Below, piece after piece: positions 44,503 through 53,798 of a DNA stretch of 64,000 nucleotides. Both the position numbers and the translations under genes were made by a program. Under the pieces are notes generated by a model, which saw only the letters and a program-made list of their open reading frames with translations, ran no database searches and was not told the DNA's origin. Each line of letters begins with the position of its first letter. Within the stretch, counting starts at the first letter, position 1. The stretch comes from an uncultured Lachnospiraceae bacterium (GTDB lineage: Bacteria; Bacillota; Clostridia; Lachnospirales; Lachnospiraceae): NCBI GenBank assembly GCA_951800145.1, contig CATOJE010000006.1, forward strand, positions 1 through 64,000, read 5' to 3'.

Positions 44503-45516
44503 TTAATTCTCCTCCTTGTTCATCTGCTCCTGTACCCGCAGCCAGCAGGCTGAGCGGTGGTTTGGCCCCACCTCTACGTAAGGAGGCATCTTTTTCAGGC
44601 ATATCTTCATACATTTCTCGCACCGTGGCGCAAAGGGGCAGCCCTCCGGCGGGTTTAACATATCCACCGGTGTTCCCTCGATGGGGATCAGACGCTCATA
44701 GCTCTCCGCGTCCACTCTGGGCATGGATCGCAGAAGCCCCATGGTATAGGGATGGGCCGGCTCATAGAAAATATCGTCCACCGGGCCCTGCTCCACGATC
44801 TTTCCCGCATACATAACCGAAACCTTGTCACAGATGTCTGCCACCACCCCAAGATTGTGGGTGATAAAGATGATTCCCATCTTGGTCTTCTTCTGGATCT
44901 CCTTCATCAGCTCCAGAATCTGGGCCTGAATGGTCACATCCAGGGCTGTGGTAGGCTCGTCGGCGATCAGCAGCTGAGGATGGCAGATCAGCCCCATGGC
45001 GATCATCACACGCTGGCGCATACCGCCGGAAAATTCGTGGGGATACTGCTTCATCCGCTTCTCCACATTATTGATTCCCACCATCTCCATCATCTCCATG
45101 GCGCGCTTCTCTGCGTCCGCCTTGGAGATGGTTTTATCATGGGCCCGCAGGGCCTCCACCAGCTGATTGCCGATGGTGTACACCGGGTTTAAGCAGGTCA
45201 TGGGATTCTGGAAAATCATCGCCACCTTGCTGCCCCGAAAGGAAGTCATCTCCTCCTTGGAGAAGGCGAGCACATCCTGGCCCTCAAAGGTGATGGAGCC
45301 GCCGATTACCTTGCCCGGGGACTGCAAAAGCCCCATGATAGAGTAGGCCTCCTGGCTCTTTCCAGAGCCGGACTCTCCCACCACCCCCATAACCTCGCCG
45401 TAATTCAAATCATAAGAGATCCCGCCTACCGCCTTTACCTCACCGGCCGGAGTAAAGAAGGAAACCCGGAGATCCTTCACTTCCAATAATTTCTTTTCTG
45501 TATTCTGTTCCGACAT
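44503..45516 (-). CDS. oppD: Oligopeptide ABC transporter ATPase
   Basis: 337 residues. Walker [17 protein letters not shown], signature [16 protein letters not shown], Walker [15 protein letters not shown] and C-terminal cysteine-rich tail ([15 protein letters not shown]). Partner of OppF. The sequence order [36 protein letters not shown] is OppD-like. Follows oppC by 14 bp. Confidence 0.95.
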   Translation of the reverse strand: MSEQNTEKKLLEVKDLRVSFFTPAGEVKAVGGISYDLNYGEVMGVVGESGSGKSQEAYSIMGLLQSPGKVIGGSITFEGQDVLAFSKEEMTSFRGSKVAMIFQNPMTCLNPVYTIGNQLVEALRAHDKTISKADAEKRAMEMMEMVGINNVEKRMKQYPHEFSGGMRQRVMIAMGLICHPQLLIADEPTTALDVTIQAQILELMKEIQKKTKMGIIFITHNLGVVADICDKVSVMYAGKIVEQGPVDDIFYEPAHPYTMGLLRSMPRVDAESYERLIPIEGTPVDMLNPPEGCPFAPRCEKCMKICLKKMPPYVEVGPNHRSACWLRVQEQMNKEEN

Positions 45517-45530
45517 CTCGCTCCTCCTCT

Positions 45531-46880
45531 CTACTTTTTCAGCTTTGGATCCAGTGCGTCCCGCAGGCCATCGCCAAAGAGGTTAAAGGCCAGAATCATC
45601 ACACTTAAGATAACGGACGGCACGATCAAACGGTAGGTATAGGTATACATGCCGCTCAAGGCGTCTGTAGCCATGGAGCCCAGGCTGGGAAGGGGCGCGG
45701 ACACGCCCACGCCTAAGTAGGATAAGAAGGATTCCAGGAAAATTGCAGAAGGAATCTGCAGGCAGGTGGTCACTACGATCTGCCCGATACAGTTAGGCAG
45801 AAGGTGCTGGCGGATAATCCGGCCGCCGGAAGCTCCCAGAGCTCTGGCCGCAGTGACATATTCCTGCTGCTTTAGCTGGAGCACCTGCCCCCGGATAATC
45901 CGGCTCATGGTCACCCAGTAAAGCACGCCAAAGGCGATAAACATGGAAATCAGATTCGGTCCTAAAATATTTACAAATGCCTTCATAGGGCTGTTCCCGC
46001 CGGAGTTAACATATTCCGTCAAAATCGGCTTTAAGGCGGTTGCAATCAAAAGCACCACCAGCATCTCCGGAACAGAATAAATCAATTCCACAAAACGCTG
46101 CATCACCGCATCCACCCGGCCGCCGCAGTAACCGGAGATCGCCCCGTAGGTAGCGCCGATCACCAGCACCAGAAGGGCTGCGCAGATTCCTACTGCCATG
46201 GAAACCCTGGCCCCGTACATCACCCGGACCATAATGTCCCGGCCGTACATATCCGTGCCGAACACATGTGGGAATACGCTCTCCCCGGCTGCCTTCCTGC
46301 GGAGCTCGTCCACAGAGTAGCCAAACAAATGCTTCTTAATCCCCAGCTCCTGACGGATCACATTTGGGTCTGCCTCAGGGGTATCAGAGGCTGTCTGGGC
46401 TGCCACCTTGGCCTGGGCCTTGATCACCGCCTCGTCCTTTTTGGTGAATTTCTCCCCCTTGGCCTCAGCCTCCGCCTTGGCCTGGGCAATCAGCTGATCC
46501 ACATCCAGGGTCTCAGACTGGGTTCTGGCTGCCACCTCTGCATCCAGCCGCTGCTGATCCTCCAGGGTATAATGATATGGATACAAATTCTCCGCGCCCT
46601 TATTAAACTGCTCATACCCATAAGGGATCAGCATCGGGCCCACGAAGGCAAACAAAAACAAAAAGATAATCACACCCAGAGCCACCATAGCCACTACATT
46701 CTTCCTCAGCCGTCTCCAGGCATCCTTCCAGTAGGACACGCTTTTGCGCTCCTGAATAAAATCCGCACGCTCCTCCGCAGAGGCCGAGGAAAAGTCATCG
46801 GCGGACAGGTCCTGGAGCAGGTTTTCTATATCTGGCTGCAGCGTAACCGGGCAGCGCTTCATCTTCTTATCTTCCCCCAT
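45531..46880 (-). CDS. oppC: Oligopeptide ABC transporter permease with long insertion
   Basis: 449 residues, about 120 more than a typical OppC. After the first membrane helix (VVAMVALGVIIFLFLFAFVGPML, near 75-97) there is an Ala/Glu/Lys-rich stretch (about 110-175) predicted to be helical. The normal permease follows: FGTDMYGRDIMVRVMYGARVSMAVG, the EAA-type cytoplasmic loop YVTAARALGASGGRIIRQHLLPN, and LGVGVSAPLPSLGSM. Such insertions occur in other clostridial OppC proteins. It would lie outside the membrane and could contact OppA; that is inference. Confidence 0.9.
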   Translation of the reverse strand: MGEDKKMKRCPVTLQPDIENLLQDLSADDFSSASAEERADFIQERKSVSYWKDAWRRLRKNVVAMVALGVIIFLFLFAFVGPMLIPYGYEQFNKGAENLYPYHYTLEDQQRLDAEVAARTQSETLDVDQLIAQAKAEAEAKGEKFTKKDEAVIKAQAKVAAQTASDTPEADPNVIRQELGIKKHLFGYSVDELRRKAAGESVFPHVFGTDMYGRDIMVRVMYGARVSMAVGICAALLVLVIGATYGAISGYCGGRVDAVMQRFVELIYSVPEMLVVLLIATALKPILTEYVNSGGNSPMKAFVNILGPNLISMFIAFGVLYWVTMSRIIRGQVLQLKQQEYVTAARALGASGGRIIRQHLLPNCIGQIVVTTCLQIPSAIFLESFLSYLGVGVSAPLPSLGSMATDALSGMYTYTYRLIVPSVILSVMILAFNLFGDGLRDALDPKLKK

Positions 46881-46881
46881 C

Positions 46882-47829
46882 TTATTCTCCTCCCTTCGTC
46901 AGATTGATTCTCGGGTCTGCCACCTTGTAGAGGAGGTCAACCACCACATTCATCAAAATGATAAAGGTTGCCAGGAAAATCGTGGTTCCCATAATCACCG
47001 GGTAGTCCCGGTTCTGGATGGACTGCACGAAATACCGCCCCAGTCCCGGGATGGAAAATACACTCTCCACCACAAAGCCGCCGCAAAGGGTAAAGGCCAC
47101 CTGGGGCCCCAAATAGGTAATAACCGGAATCAAGGCATTCCGCAGCGCATGCTTAAAAATAATCTTAACATTCTTCAAGCCCTTGGCTCTGGCTGTTTTA
47201 ATGTATTCCTGGTTTAAGGAATCCAGCATCGCCGAACGGGTCTGACGGGCGGTATAGCACATAGGGTAAAATCCCAGGGAAAAGCAGGGAAGCACATAAG
47301 AGCGCCATCCCAGGGCGGGGTCAAAGATCGTAGGGAAGATCTTCAGCACTGCCAGGCCTCCTGCAAAGGCCACCAGAAGGACGGAGGCCACCACGAAGCT
47401 TGGCATGGAAATCCCCAGGGTACAGATTACCCGAAGCACGCTGTCTGTAAATTTCCCCCGCTTAAACGCAGCCAGACAGCCTAAGGGAACCCCCACTAAA
47501 ACGGCCCAGGTCAGGGCCAGGGCGCCGATCCTTGCAGACACAGGGAACATCTCTGCGATAATGCTGGTCACCGCCCGGTTCTTCTGCATCTTTAAGGACA
47601 CGCCGAAATCTCCCTTTAACAGATTCCCCAGATACTTCATCAGCTGGATATGAACCGGCTTGTCCAGCCCGTACTTGGCGTTCAATGCCGCCAGCGTCGC
47701 CTCAGAGGGCGACTTTTCGCTGAGCCAGGGGCTGCCCGGCACTGCGTTCATCAGCAGGAAGGTCAGACAGGTTACCAGAAAAATCGTAACCAGAGCCATC
47801 CCAATTCGTTTCGCGAAATACTTGCTCAT
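46882..47829 (-). CDS. oppB: Oligopeptide ABC transporter permease
   Basis: 315 residues from MSKYFAKRIGMALVTIFLV (ATG 47829; upstream residues lack a ribosome site). Six membrane segments; the binding-protein-dependent transport signature KTARAKGLKNVKIIFKHALRNALIPVITYLG is intact. First gene of oppBCDFA. The 5' region is long and structured (see 47830-48427). Confidence 0.93.
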   Translation of the reverse strand: MSKYFAKRIGMALVTIFLVTCLTFLLMNAVPGSPWLSEKSPSEATLAALNAKYGLDKPVHIQLMKYLGNLLKGDFGVSLKMQKNRAVTSIIAEMFPVSARIGALALTWAVLVGVPLGCLAAFKRGKFTDSVLRVICTLGISMPSFVVASVLLVAFAGGLAVLKIFPTIFDPALGWRSYVLPCFSLGFYPMCYTARQTRSAMLDSLNQEYIKTARAKGLKNVKIIFKHALRNALIPVITYLGPQVAFTLCGGFVVESVFSIPGLGRYFVQSIQNRDYPVIMGTTIFLATFIILMNVVVDLLYKVADPRINLTKGGE

Positions 47830-48427
47830 ATGATCACATCCTATACTCTTTTTCCTCAGCGCTTTTTCTGTCCACTGCTTTCTATCCATTCACTTCAGGC
47901 TGAATTTATGATACTCTGCTCTTAACGGTGACATTTTACCCCAAGAAGCTGCTCCCGTCAATAGCGCCGCTGTCCTTTTCCGGAAATATCCGATCCAATT
48001 CTGAGAGTTTTTAACTGCTTATTACTATTTATAGCAGCCCTGGTTTTATAATGGCGCGGATATAGAGCCTTAAGAGAGCAGCACACCAAGGGCGCACATA
48101 TGTCTTTCACATAAGCACAGGGCAAAAAAAGAATCCTGCGAACAGGATTACCACAAGAACCGCCCAAACTGCAGCTGTATGAAGCAAAACCAGCCTTCCC
48201 CCGGACTCCCGCCGGCAAGCGCTGAAGAACCGGGAGGGGAGACCTGCTTTTTATATTCGCCAATCTTCCACATCTTATGATTTTCCCTAAATAATATATC
48301 ATCCATCCAAACCGCATAATCTGGCTTTATGGACAAAAAGCGTGTAAAATTGACATAAACTTATAACCAATTTTACACGCTAATATACTGCTTGTCAATA
48401 ACAAGTGCTGTGAAAATCATGGGAAAA
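47830..48427. other. Long structured leader region before the opp operon
   Basis: A 598-bp region without a credible gene. On the minus strand (toward oppB) it contains a GC-rich folded part, about 48150-48250, with CTCCCG/CGGGAG and other stems, then a textbook terminator hairpin: AATCCTG-TTCG-CAGGATT followed by TTTTTTT (48124-48149). A terminator inside a leader suggests attenuation of opp. On the plus strand the same DNA shows GGAGACCTGC (48238-48247), reminiscent of the 3' box of cobalamin riboswitches, but the partner 5' box is not evident. Confidence 0.45.
48339..48381 (-). terminator. Terminator of the LTA-synthase-like gene
   Basis: AGCGTGTAAAATTG and CAATTTTACACGCT form a 14-bp perfect stem with a 15-nt loop, followed on the minus strand by TTTT. 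It lies about 47 bp beyond the stop codon. Confidence 0.8.
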
Positions 48428-50290
48428 TCATGGGATCGAGAATACCTCCCACACCGTCCGCCCATCCAGGCTGTGATTGTACACCAGATATTCGTAGTCC
48501 ATCACCAGATCCATATAAGGGCACTCCGGCGACTCCGCCTGGGACCAGCTGTAGTAGGCGCCGTCCCTCTCATAAAGCCCCATGGGATGCACCACGGGAA
48601 GGGACTCCCACATCCTTAAGAGAAAATGGTGAAAGGGGGACATCTCAAGATTGGCCAGGCGGAGCATGTGGGCGGACAGATAAACGCTCCCCATCTTCCC
48701 CATATCCTCTGAGGGCTGCTGATAATTGGTCCAGATCACAAAGGGGGTCTGATACCACATCAGCCGCTTGGCATCCTCCACCTCATAGCTTGGGATCCCA
48801 GCGATCTCATCATAAAATTCATCCTCCACCCCAGGCTGGTGATCGCCGAACAGAACAATCATGGTAGGCTCTGGGCATTGGCGGAAATACTCCACTAGCT
48901 GCCGGAAGGCATCGTCAGACGCTTTCATCAGAGACAGATACTGATCCGCCTTGGGATATTTCCCTTCGCAGCTGCCTGTAAGATAGATTTCCTGGGAAAA
49001 ATTATCGTGAAGCACATCGTAGCCTCCGTGATTTTGCATGGTCACGTCAAAGATAAAAAGCTTGTCCTCCGGATGCTCCTTTTCCTCCACAACCTGGATG
49101 ATCTTTTGATAATCCGCCATATCACTGTAATAGCTGCGGAGCATCGGACTGCCCTCAAAGGAATCCATATCCAGGAATTCATCAAACCCCATATTTTGGT
49201 AGCACCGATCCCGGTTCCAGTTTTCCCTGGGATAGGTGTGAAGGGCCACCGAATAATACCCCTGATCCTTTAATACGCTCACCAGAGAGCGCACGCCAGG
49301 CTTTACATAAAACTGATAGGCCACAGAGCCAAAGGGCAGCATAGCCATAGAGTCGCTTACCAGAAATTCAAACTCCGTATTGCTGGTCATGGCTCCGAAT
49401 ACTGGTACGCAGAGACTGCCCCGCACCGTATTCTCTGTGAGGCTGTCAAGAAATGGGAAATATTCCTGGTTGGTAGTAAAATCCCCGGCCACCTTAAGCT
49501 CCGACAGGCTTTCATTCATAATGCAAATCAGGTTCACCGGCTGGATTCCTTCCCCGGCGCCTTCCCCTAACGCGCCTTCCCCCAATGGTCCTCCCTCTGC
49601 GCCCCTTCCGACATCCGCGGCCTCCAAAAACTCCTCCCCGATCTCGCACACCTTTGCCAGAGAATATCCCTTGGGAGGGGTTTTCACCACATATTTCAGG
49701 GAAATCATGGTGGACAGCACATAGCCGCACTGCTCATAGGTGTCATTCATAGCCCACATATTAATATCCAGCATGCTGGAGGGCACGATCCCAAGATAAA
49801 AAAGCGCCGCAAATCCGGCCGCTGCACCGATCCCGCCGCTGCCCAGCAAAATCCGTCCCTTCCATCCCTTTACCCGGAGAGGGAAAAAACAAAGAAGGAG
49901 ATTTAGGAGCAGCAGACCTGCGCCGGCCGCCGCCATCTCCGCGGAAATCTGGTAGACGTAATGATCCGCCACCGTCATAGCTGTGGAAAAGGCCAGCACA
50001 TCCCAAATCATAATCGGGGTGCTGCGGAAGGAAACCACAAAGGTCTCTGCTAGGGAAGCCGCATAAAGAAGAAGTGATACCACCGGAACCGCGATCCTGG
50101 TGGTGCCGCTAAGGGAAAACACCGCCAGGTAAAAAACCGCAATCCAAAGTATATTAAGCGCTGCCATTTCCGGCGATATCCACGGCAGATTCCCGGTCAC
50201 GTATTCAAACAGCAGATAGGATATCACTGGCATCAGCAGCGACAAAAATCCTGCATATTTCCTTTTATTTCCCCCGGTCATCTCCCCCAA
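48428..50290 (-). CDS. LTA synthase / phosphoglycerol transferase family membrane protein
   Basis: 620 residues: about five membrane helices (residues 12-185), then an extracellular sulfatase-fold domain. Metal and nucleophile regions of the family: NLICIMNESLSELK (Glu), FGAMTSNTEFEFL (catalytic Thr), RENWNRDRCYQNMGFDEFLD, FDVTMQNHGGYD and IVLFGDHQPG (Asp-His). It would transfer glycerol phosphate or a similar group from lipid to an envelope polymer. The best ribosome site (GAGGAGG, seven bases) points to a TTG start at 50290; an ATG three codons on is too far from it. Confidence 0.85.
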   Translation of the reverse strand: MGEMTGGNKRKYAGFLSLLMPVISYLLFEYVTGNLPWISPEMAALNILWIAVFYLAVFSLSGTTRIAVPVVSLLLYAASLAETFVVSFRSTPIMIWDVLAFSTAMTVADHYVYQISAEMAAAGAGLLLLNLLLCFFPLRVKGWKGRILLGSGGIGAAAGFAALFYLGIVPSSMLDINMWAMNDTYEQCGYVLSTMISLKYVVKTPPKGYSLAKVCEIGEEFLEAADVGRGAEGGPLGEGALGEGAGEGIQPVNLICIMNESLSELKVAGDFTTNQEYFPFLDSLTENTVRGSLCVPVFGAMTSNTEFEFLVSDSMAMLPFGSVAYQFYVKPGVRSLVSVLKDQGYYSVALHTYPRENWNRDRCYQNMGFDEFLDMDSFEGSPMLRSYYSDMADYQKIIQVVEEKEHPEDKLFIFDVTMQNHGGYDVLHDNFSQEIYLTGSCEGKYPKADQYLSLMKASDDAFRQLVEYFRQCPEPTMIVLFGDHQPGVEDEFYDEIAGIPSYEVEDAKRLMWYQTPFVIWTNYQQPSEDMGKMGSVYLSAHMLRLANLEMSPFHHFLLRMWESLPVVHPMGLYERDGAYYSWSQAESPECPYMDLVMDYEYLVYNHSLDGRTVWEVFSIP

Positions 50291-50336
50291 TGCATTTCCT
50301 CCTCAGCTAAAAAACACATTTCTTTGAAATACATTT

Positions 50337-50500
50337 ATGATACCACGGATTGTTCCGCGCTTTGCGCTCACACAATCCTAAAAACATTCAAAATCCGCCC
50401 CATCGGGCTACTTTTTCATGTTTTTGGCGGGGCCCAAGGTTAAAAATCCTCTTACAAGCAAGCTTGCATCGGATTTTTGACCTTTTGCCCCTGGTATCAT
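50337..50500. repeat. 164-bp closed multi-hairpin element (R3)
   Basis: The ends are perfect inverted repeats, ATGATACCA (50337-50345) and TGGTATCAT (50492-50500). Inside are three consecutive hairpins: GGATTGT/ACAATCC (50347-50378) with an inner CGC-rich stem; AAAAACAT/ATGTTTTT (50380-50425) with inner AAAA/TTTT and GCCC/GGGC; and a 21-bp stem with three mismatches (50429-50449 with 50471-50491). Nearly every base is paired, as in a four-way junction. No gene. It may be a small mobile element or an RNA. Confidence 0.7.
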
Positions 50501-50560
50501 ATTATTCATATCTTAGCACAGATTTATGCCGCCTTCCAGTGTTTCTAAAGAAAAATTAGG

Positions 50561-51301
50561 TCATGTCATAGACAGCAGCGCATTCACCACCGCCGCCGCC
50601 ACATTGCTCCCGCCTTTTCTCCCTTTTGCAATGATATAGGGAACCTGCCTCTGTCCCATCATCCGCTCCTTTGATGAAACCACATTCACAAATCCCACCG
50701 GAACGCCGATCACCAGATCCGGAAGAAATCCTTCCTCCTCCATCAGCTCATACAGCCTTACCAGGGCAGTGGGCGCATTCCCCACAGCCACGATCACCGG
50801 GCAATGCCCGCCCTGGCCCTCTCTCCGGACCGGCCCTTCCCCAAACACAGGGACAGTCCTAGAATCCGGCTTCCTTCCCCCCACAGCTTTCTTCTGCCCA
50901 AACCATTCGGCCGCCTTCTCCATGCTCACCGCCGCTCTGGTGCAGCCTCTTTCTTTCGCTATTTGGGCCACATCCTCATCCGCCATAAAGCAGAATACCT
51001 CTCCGCCCAGGCTTCCCAGCTTACTTTTATTGATCCCGGCCCTCGCCATATTGGTGTCGGTGACTACCGCAGCCCCCTGTCTCAATGCCCGGAGTCCTGC
51101 CTCCACCGCCCCGGGGGAAAATACCAGATTCTCCCCATAATCAAAATCCGCGGTGGTGTGAATCGCCCGTATGATAATCGGCTCCTCCTCCGGCTTCAAA
51201 CGGATTCCCCTCTGCTCCAGCTCTCCCCGAATGATGGAAAAGCTTTTCTCCTGAATTTCCTCCGGCCTCATCTGCCGGATTCCCTTCTCCTCCTCCGCCA
51301 T
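50561..51301 (-). CDS. cbiC: Precorrin-8X methylmutase (cobalt-precorrin-8)
   Basis: About 246 residues from MAEEEKGIRQMRPEEI (ATG 51301 after AAGGAGGGATCAG). CbiC/CobH core: SFSIIRGEL, AIHTTADFDYGENLVFSPGAVEAGLRALRQGAAVVTDTNMARAGI, CFMADEDVAQIAKERGCTRA and VAVGNAPTALVRLYELMEEEGFLPDLVIGVPVGFVNVVSSKE. It moves a methyl group on the corrin ring to give cobyrinate. A Lys/Arg/Gly-rich stretch (KKAVGGRKPDSRTVPVFGE) is extra to most homologues. Lies after cobQ; the rest of the cobalamin pathway is not in the window. Confidence 0.93.
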   Translation of the reverse strand: MAEEEKGIRQMRPEEIQEKSFSIIRGELEQRGIRLKPEEEPIIIRAIHTTADFDYGENLVFSPGAVEAGLRALRQGAAVVTDTNMARAGINKSKLGSLGGEVFCFMADEDVAQIAKERGCTRAAVSMEKAAEWFGQKKAVGGRKPDSRTVPVFGEGPVRREGQGGHCPVIVAVGNAPTALVRLYELMEEEGFLPDLVIGVPVGFVNVVSSKERMMGQRQVPYIIAKGRKGGSNVAAAVVNALLSMT

Positions 51302-51412
51302 CTGATCCCTCCTTTCTTTTCCGAGAGCGCTCTTCTCATGCATTCTCGTATCATCCTCTTTAAATAGCCTTATATTTCGCTGGTCTGCTTTCCCGGGAGC
51401 ACAGCTCCTGCT

Positions 51413-52999
51413 CTATATCCCATTCCAGATAATCTGATAAATCTGCTTCATGTCCAGGCTCTTCCTCAGCCCCTCTGCCAGCTTATCATACTGACTCTCC
51501 TGAAAGGCAGCATAGTCCACTCTTCTCTCCTCCAGCCTGGGAAGCCCCTTTCTCTGCCGCAGCCCATTGACTACCAGCTCGCCTATGCCCTCTTGATCAA
51601 AGATCCCATGGACATAGCTGCCATACACATCTCCCCGCCCCAGACCTTCTTCATGCATCTGCTTCGAGCCCTTCTGCACCTCCATCACATAAGCGAGGGG
51701 CCGGCAGATCTCCAGCCTTTTCCGGAAAAACCGGGCCGTATCCATCAGCCCATTCTCCCGGTTGATCCTGGTCTGCCCCATGTGGATTTCGTAGCCGAAA
51801 AAGGCAGCTCCGGACAATGCTTCAAAAACCCCCTCCACCTGGGCGAAGGCTCCCTCCACCTGTGTCCGCCGCTTCTCCTCGGTAAATACGGTCCTGATGG
51901 GTAAAAGCCCCATCCCGGTAACTGCCCGCCCGGGCTCTCCCTCTATCCCAAGGGGATCCTTAAGCTCCTCCCCCAGCATCTGATAGCCGCCGCAGACGCC
52001 CCACACCGGCGTCCCGCTCTCAATCCGCCTTAGCACAGCCGCCTCCAGGCCATTCTGCCGCATCCACAGAAGATCCTCTATGGTGTTTTTCGTTCCTGGA
52101 AGAATCACCAGATCTGGCTCTCCCAGGGCAGATACCCGATCCACATACCGCACCCCGGTCCCCGGGATGCAGGAAAATACAGCAAAATCCGTATAATTTG
52201 AAATTCTCGGGAACCGGATGACTGCGATATCGATCTCGGCTGCTGTGCGGTCAGCGCCCAACCTTAAGCCGCTTTCCGCCACACAGCCCAGGCCGTCCTC
52301 CTCATCCAAAACTACATCCAGGAAGGAAACCACCCCTGCCACCGGAAGGCGGCAGAGCTGCTCCAGCTGGCGGATGCCCGGCTCCAGGATGGAACGATCC
52401 CCCCGGAACTTATTAACCACAAGCCCCTTCACCAGCTGCCGCTCCTCCTCCTCCAGAAGAGCCAGCGTACCATATAGCTGGGCAAACACCCCGCCCCGGT
52501 CGATATCTCCCACTAAAAGCACCGGGGACTTCACCATCCGGGCCAGTCCCATATTCACCAGGTCGTCCTGCTTTAAATTAATCTCCGCCGGGCTCCCCGC
52601 CCCCTCAATCAGTATCACATCATACTCTTTAGCCAGCTTTTCATAGGCCTCCATCACTGCAGGAACCAGCCGCTTCTTATAGGCAAAGTAATCCTTCGCC
52701 TTCATATTCCCTATGGAAATGCCGTTTACAATCACCTGGGAGCCCATATCCGTCACTGGCTTTAGGAGAATGGGATTCATCGCCGCCTCCGGCTGGATCC
52801 CTGCCGCCTGGGCCTGGACCGCCTGCGCCCGTCCCATCTCCAGCCCCTCATGGGTAATGTAGGAGTTTAAGGCCATATTCTGCGACTTAAAGGGCGCTAC
52901 ACGGTATCCGTCCTGCTTAAGGATCCGGCAGAGCCCGGCTGTCAGCAAGCTCTTTCCCACATTCGACATGGTTCCCTGTATCATTAATGCCTTAGCCAT
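51413..52999 (-). CDS. cobQ: Cobyric acid synthase
   Basis: 528 residues from MAKALMIQGTMSNVGKS (ATG 52999 after GGAGGGACTTG). The N-terminal ATP-dependent part has IQGTMSNVGKSLLTAGLCRIL and SQNMALNSYITHEGLEMGRAQAVQAQAA. The glutamine amidotransferase half has PGTKNTIEDL, catalytic Cys in VWGVCGGYQMLG and the His in YGSYVHGIFDQEG. It amidates four side chains of adenosyl-cobyrinic diamide. No cobalamin riboswitch is visible directly upstream. Confidence 0.95.
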   Translation of the reverse strand: MAKALMIQGTMSNVGKSLLTAGLCRILKQDGYRVAPFKSQNMALNSYITHEGLEMGRAQAVQAQAAGIQPEAAMNPILLKPVTDMGSQVIVNGISIGNMKAKDYFAYKKRLVPAVMEAYEKLAKEYDVILIEGAGSPAEINLKQDDLVNMGLARMVKSPVLLVGDIDRGGVFAQLYGTLALLEEEERQLVKGLVVNKFRGDRSILEPGIRQLEQLCRLPVAGVVSFLDVVLDEEDGLGCVAESGLRLGADRTAAEIDIAVIRFPRISNYTDFAVFSCIPGTGVRYVDRVSALGEPDLVILPGTKNTIEDLLWMRQNGLEAAVLRRIESGTPVWGVCGGYQMLGEELKDPLGIEGEPGRAVTGMGLLPIRTVFTEEKRRTQVEGAFAQVEGVFEALSGAAFFGYEIHMGQTRINRENGLMDTARFFRKRLEICRPLAYVMEVQKGSKQMHEEGLGRGDVYGSYVHGIFDQEGIGELVVNGLRQRKGLPRLEERRVDYAAFQESQYDKLAEGLRKSLDMKQIYQIIWNGI

Positions 53000-53127
53000 C
53001 AAGTCCCTCCTAAATATAAAAAATCCCCCTGCCGGACGCTGACGCCGGAGCGCGGCGGCTGCAGTCATCCTCCTCTGCACGAAGTACGGTGCCCTACGCA
53101 GAGCATTTGAAAGCGCGCTTAGATATC

Positions 53128-53166
53128 AAAAACCCCACCCTGTCTCTCTCGAAAACAGGATGGGGT
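53128..53166 (-). terminator. Terminator of infC-rpmI-rplT
   Basis: ACCCCATCCTGT and ACAGGGTGGGGT (minus strand) form a stem with one mismatch, followed by TTTTT. It starts 13 bp after the rplT stop and separates the ribosomal genes from cobQ. Confidence 0.85.
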
Positions 53167-53178
53167 AACAATCTGGTT

Positions 53179-53535
53179 TTATGCCAGCTTCGCCTTCGCC
53201 ATCTCAGCCAGCTTTGCAAAACCCTCTGCATCATTGATCGCCATCTCGGATAAGATCTTCCGGTTCATCTCCACGCCAGCCAGCTTTAAGCCGTACATAA
53301 ACCGGCTGTAGGATAAGCCATTGATTCTGGCAGCTGCGTTAATACGGGCAATCCATAAGCGGCGGAACTCTCTCTTTCTCTGCTTACGTCCTGCATAGGA
53401 GCTGGTTAATGCTCTCATCACGGACTGTTTTGCGATCCGGTACTGCTTGGAGCGGGCGCCTCTGTAGCCCTTTGCTAACTTTAATACACGATTATGTTTC
53501 TTTCTTGCATTTAAACCGCCTTTTACTCTTGCCAT
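53179..53535 (-). CDS. rplT: 50S ribosomal protein L20
   Basis: 118 residues, standard size. Typical N-terminus [42 protein letters not shown] and [43 protein letters not shown]. Binds 23S rRNA early in assembly and in Firmicutes also represses its own operon through the leader. Last gene of infC-rpmI-rplT. Confidence 0.98.
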   Translation of the reverse strand: MARVKGGLNARKKHNRVLKLAKGYRGARSKQYRIAKQSVMRALTSSYAGRKQRKREFRRLWIARINAAARINGLSYSRFMYGLKLAGVEMNRKILSEMAINDAEGFAKLAEMAKAKLA

Positions 53536-53568
53536 CGGTTCATTCCTCCTTCTCTTAACAATCCCAAA

Positions 53569-53766
53569 TTAGATATAAGGTAAAATCTGCTTCATTACCT
53601 TGCTGTTTGTCTTATCTGTAACGATGTCTTTTCTGAGATTTCTCTTTCTCTTAGCAGATTTCTTCGTTAAGATGTGAGACTTGTAAGCTTTATTTCTTAC
53701 TAACTTTCCGGTTCCTGTCATTTTGAAACGCTTTGCAGCAGCTCTTTTTGTTTTTAACTTAGGCAT
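53569..53766 (-). CDS. rpmI: 50S ribosomal protein L35
   Basis: 65 residues, very basic. [45 protein letters not shown] is the L35 signature. It lies between infC and rplT, as in nearly all Firmicutes. Confidence 0.97.
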   Translation of the reverse strand: MPKLKTKRAAAKRFKMTGTGKLVRNKAYKSHILTKKSAKRKRNLRKDIVTDKTNSKVMKQILPYI

Positions 53767-53798
53767 TGTAATTTCCTCCTTAATGTCTTTTCTATTCT

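Noticed and set aside
48110-48250. Cobalamin riboswitch on the plus strand
   Set aside because: GGAGACCTGC is suggestive, but the 5' GGU partner and the usual CCGCCACTGT core are not convincing and no plus-strand gene follows; left as an alternative only.
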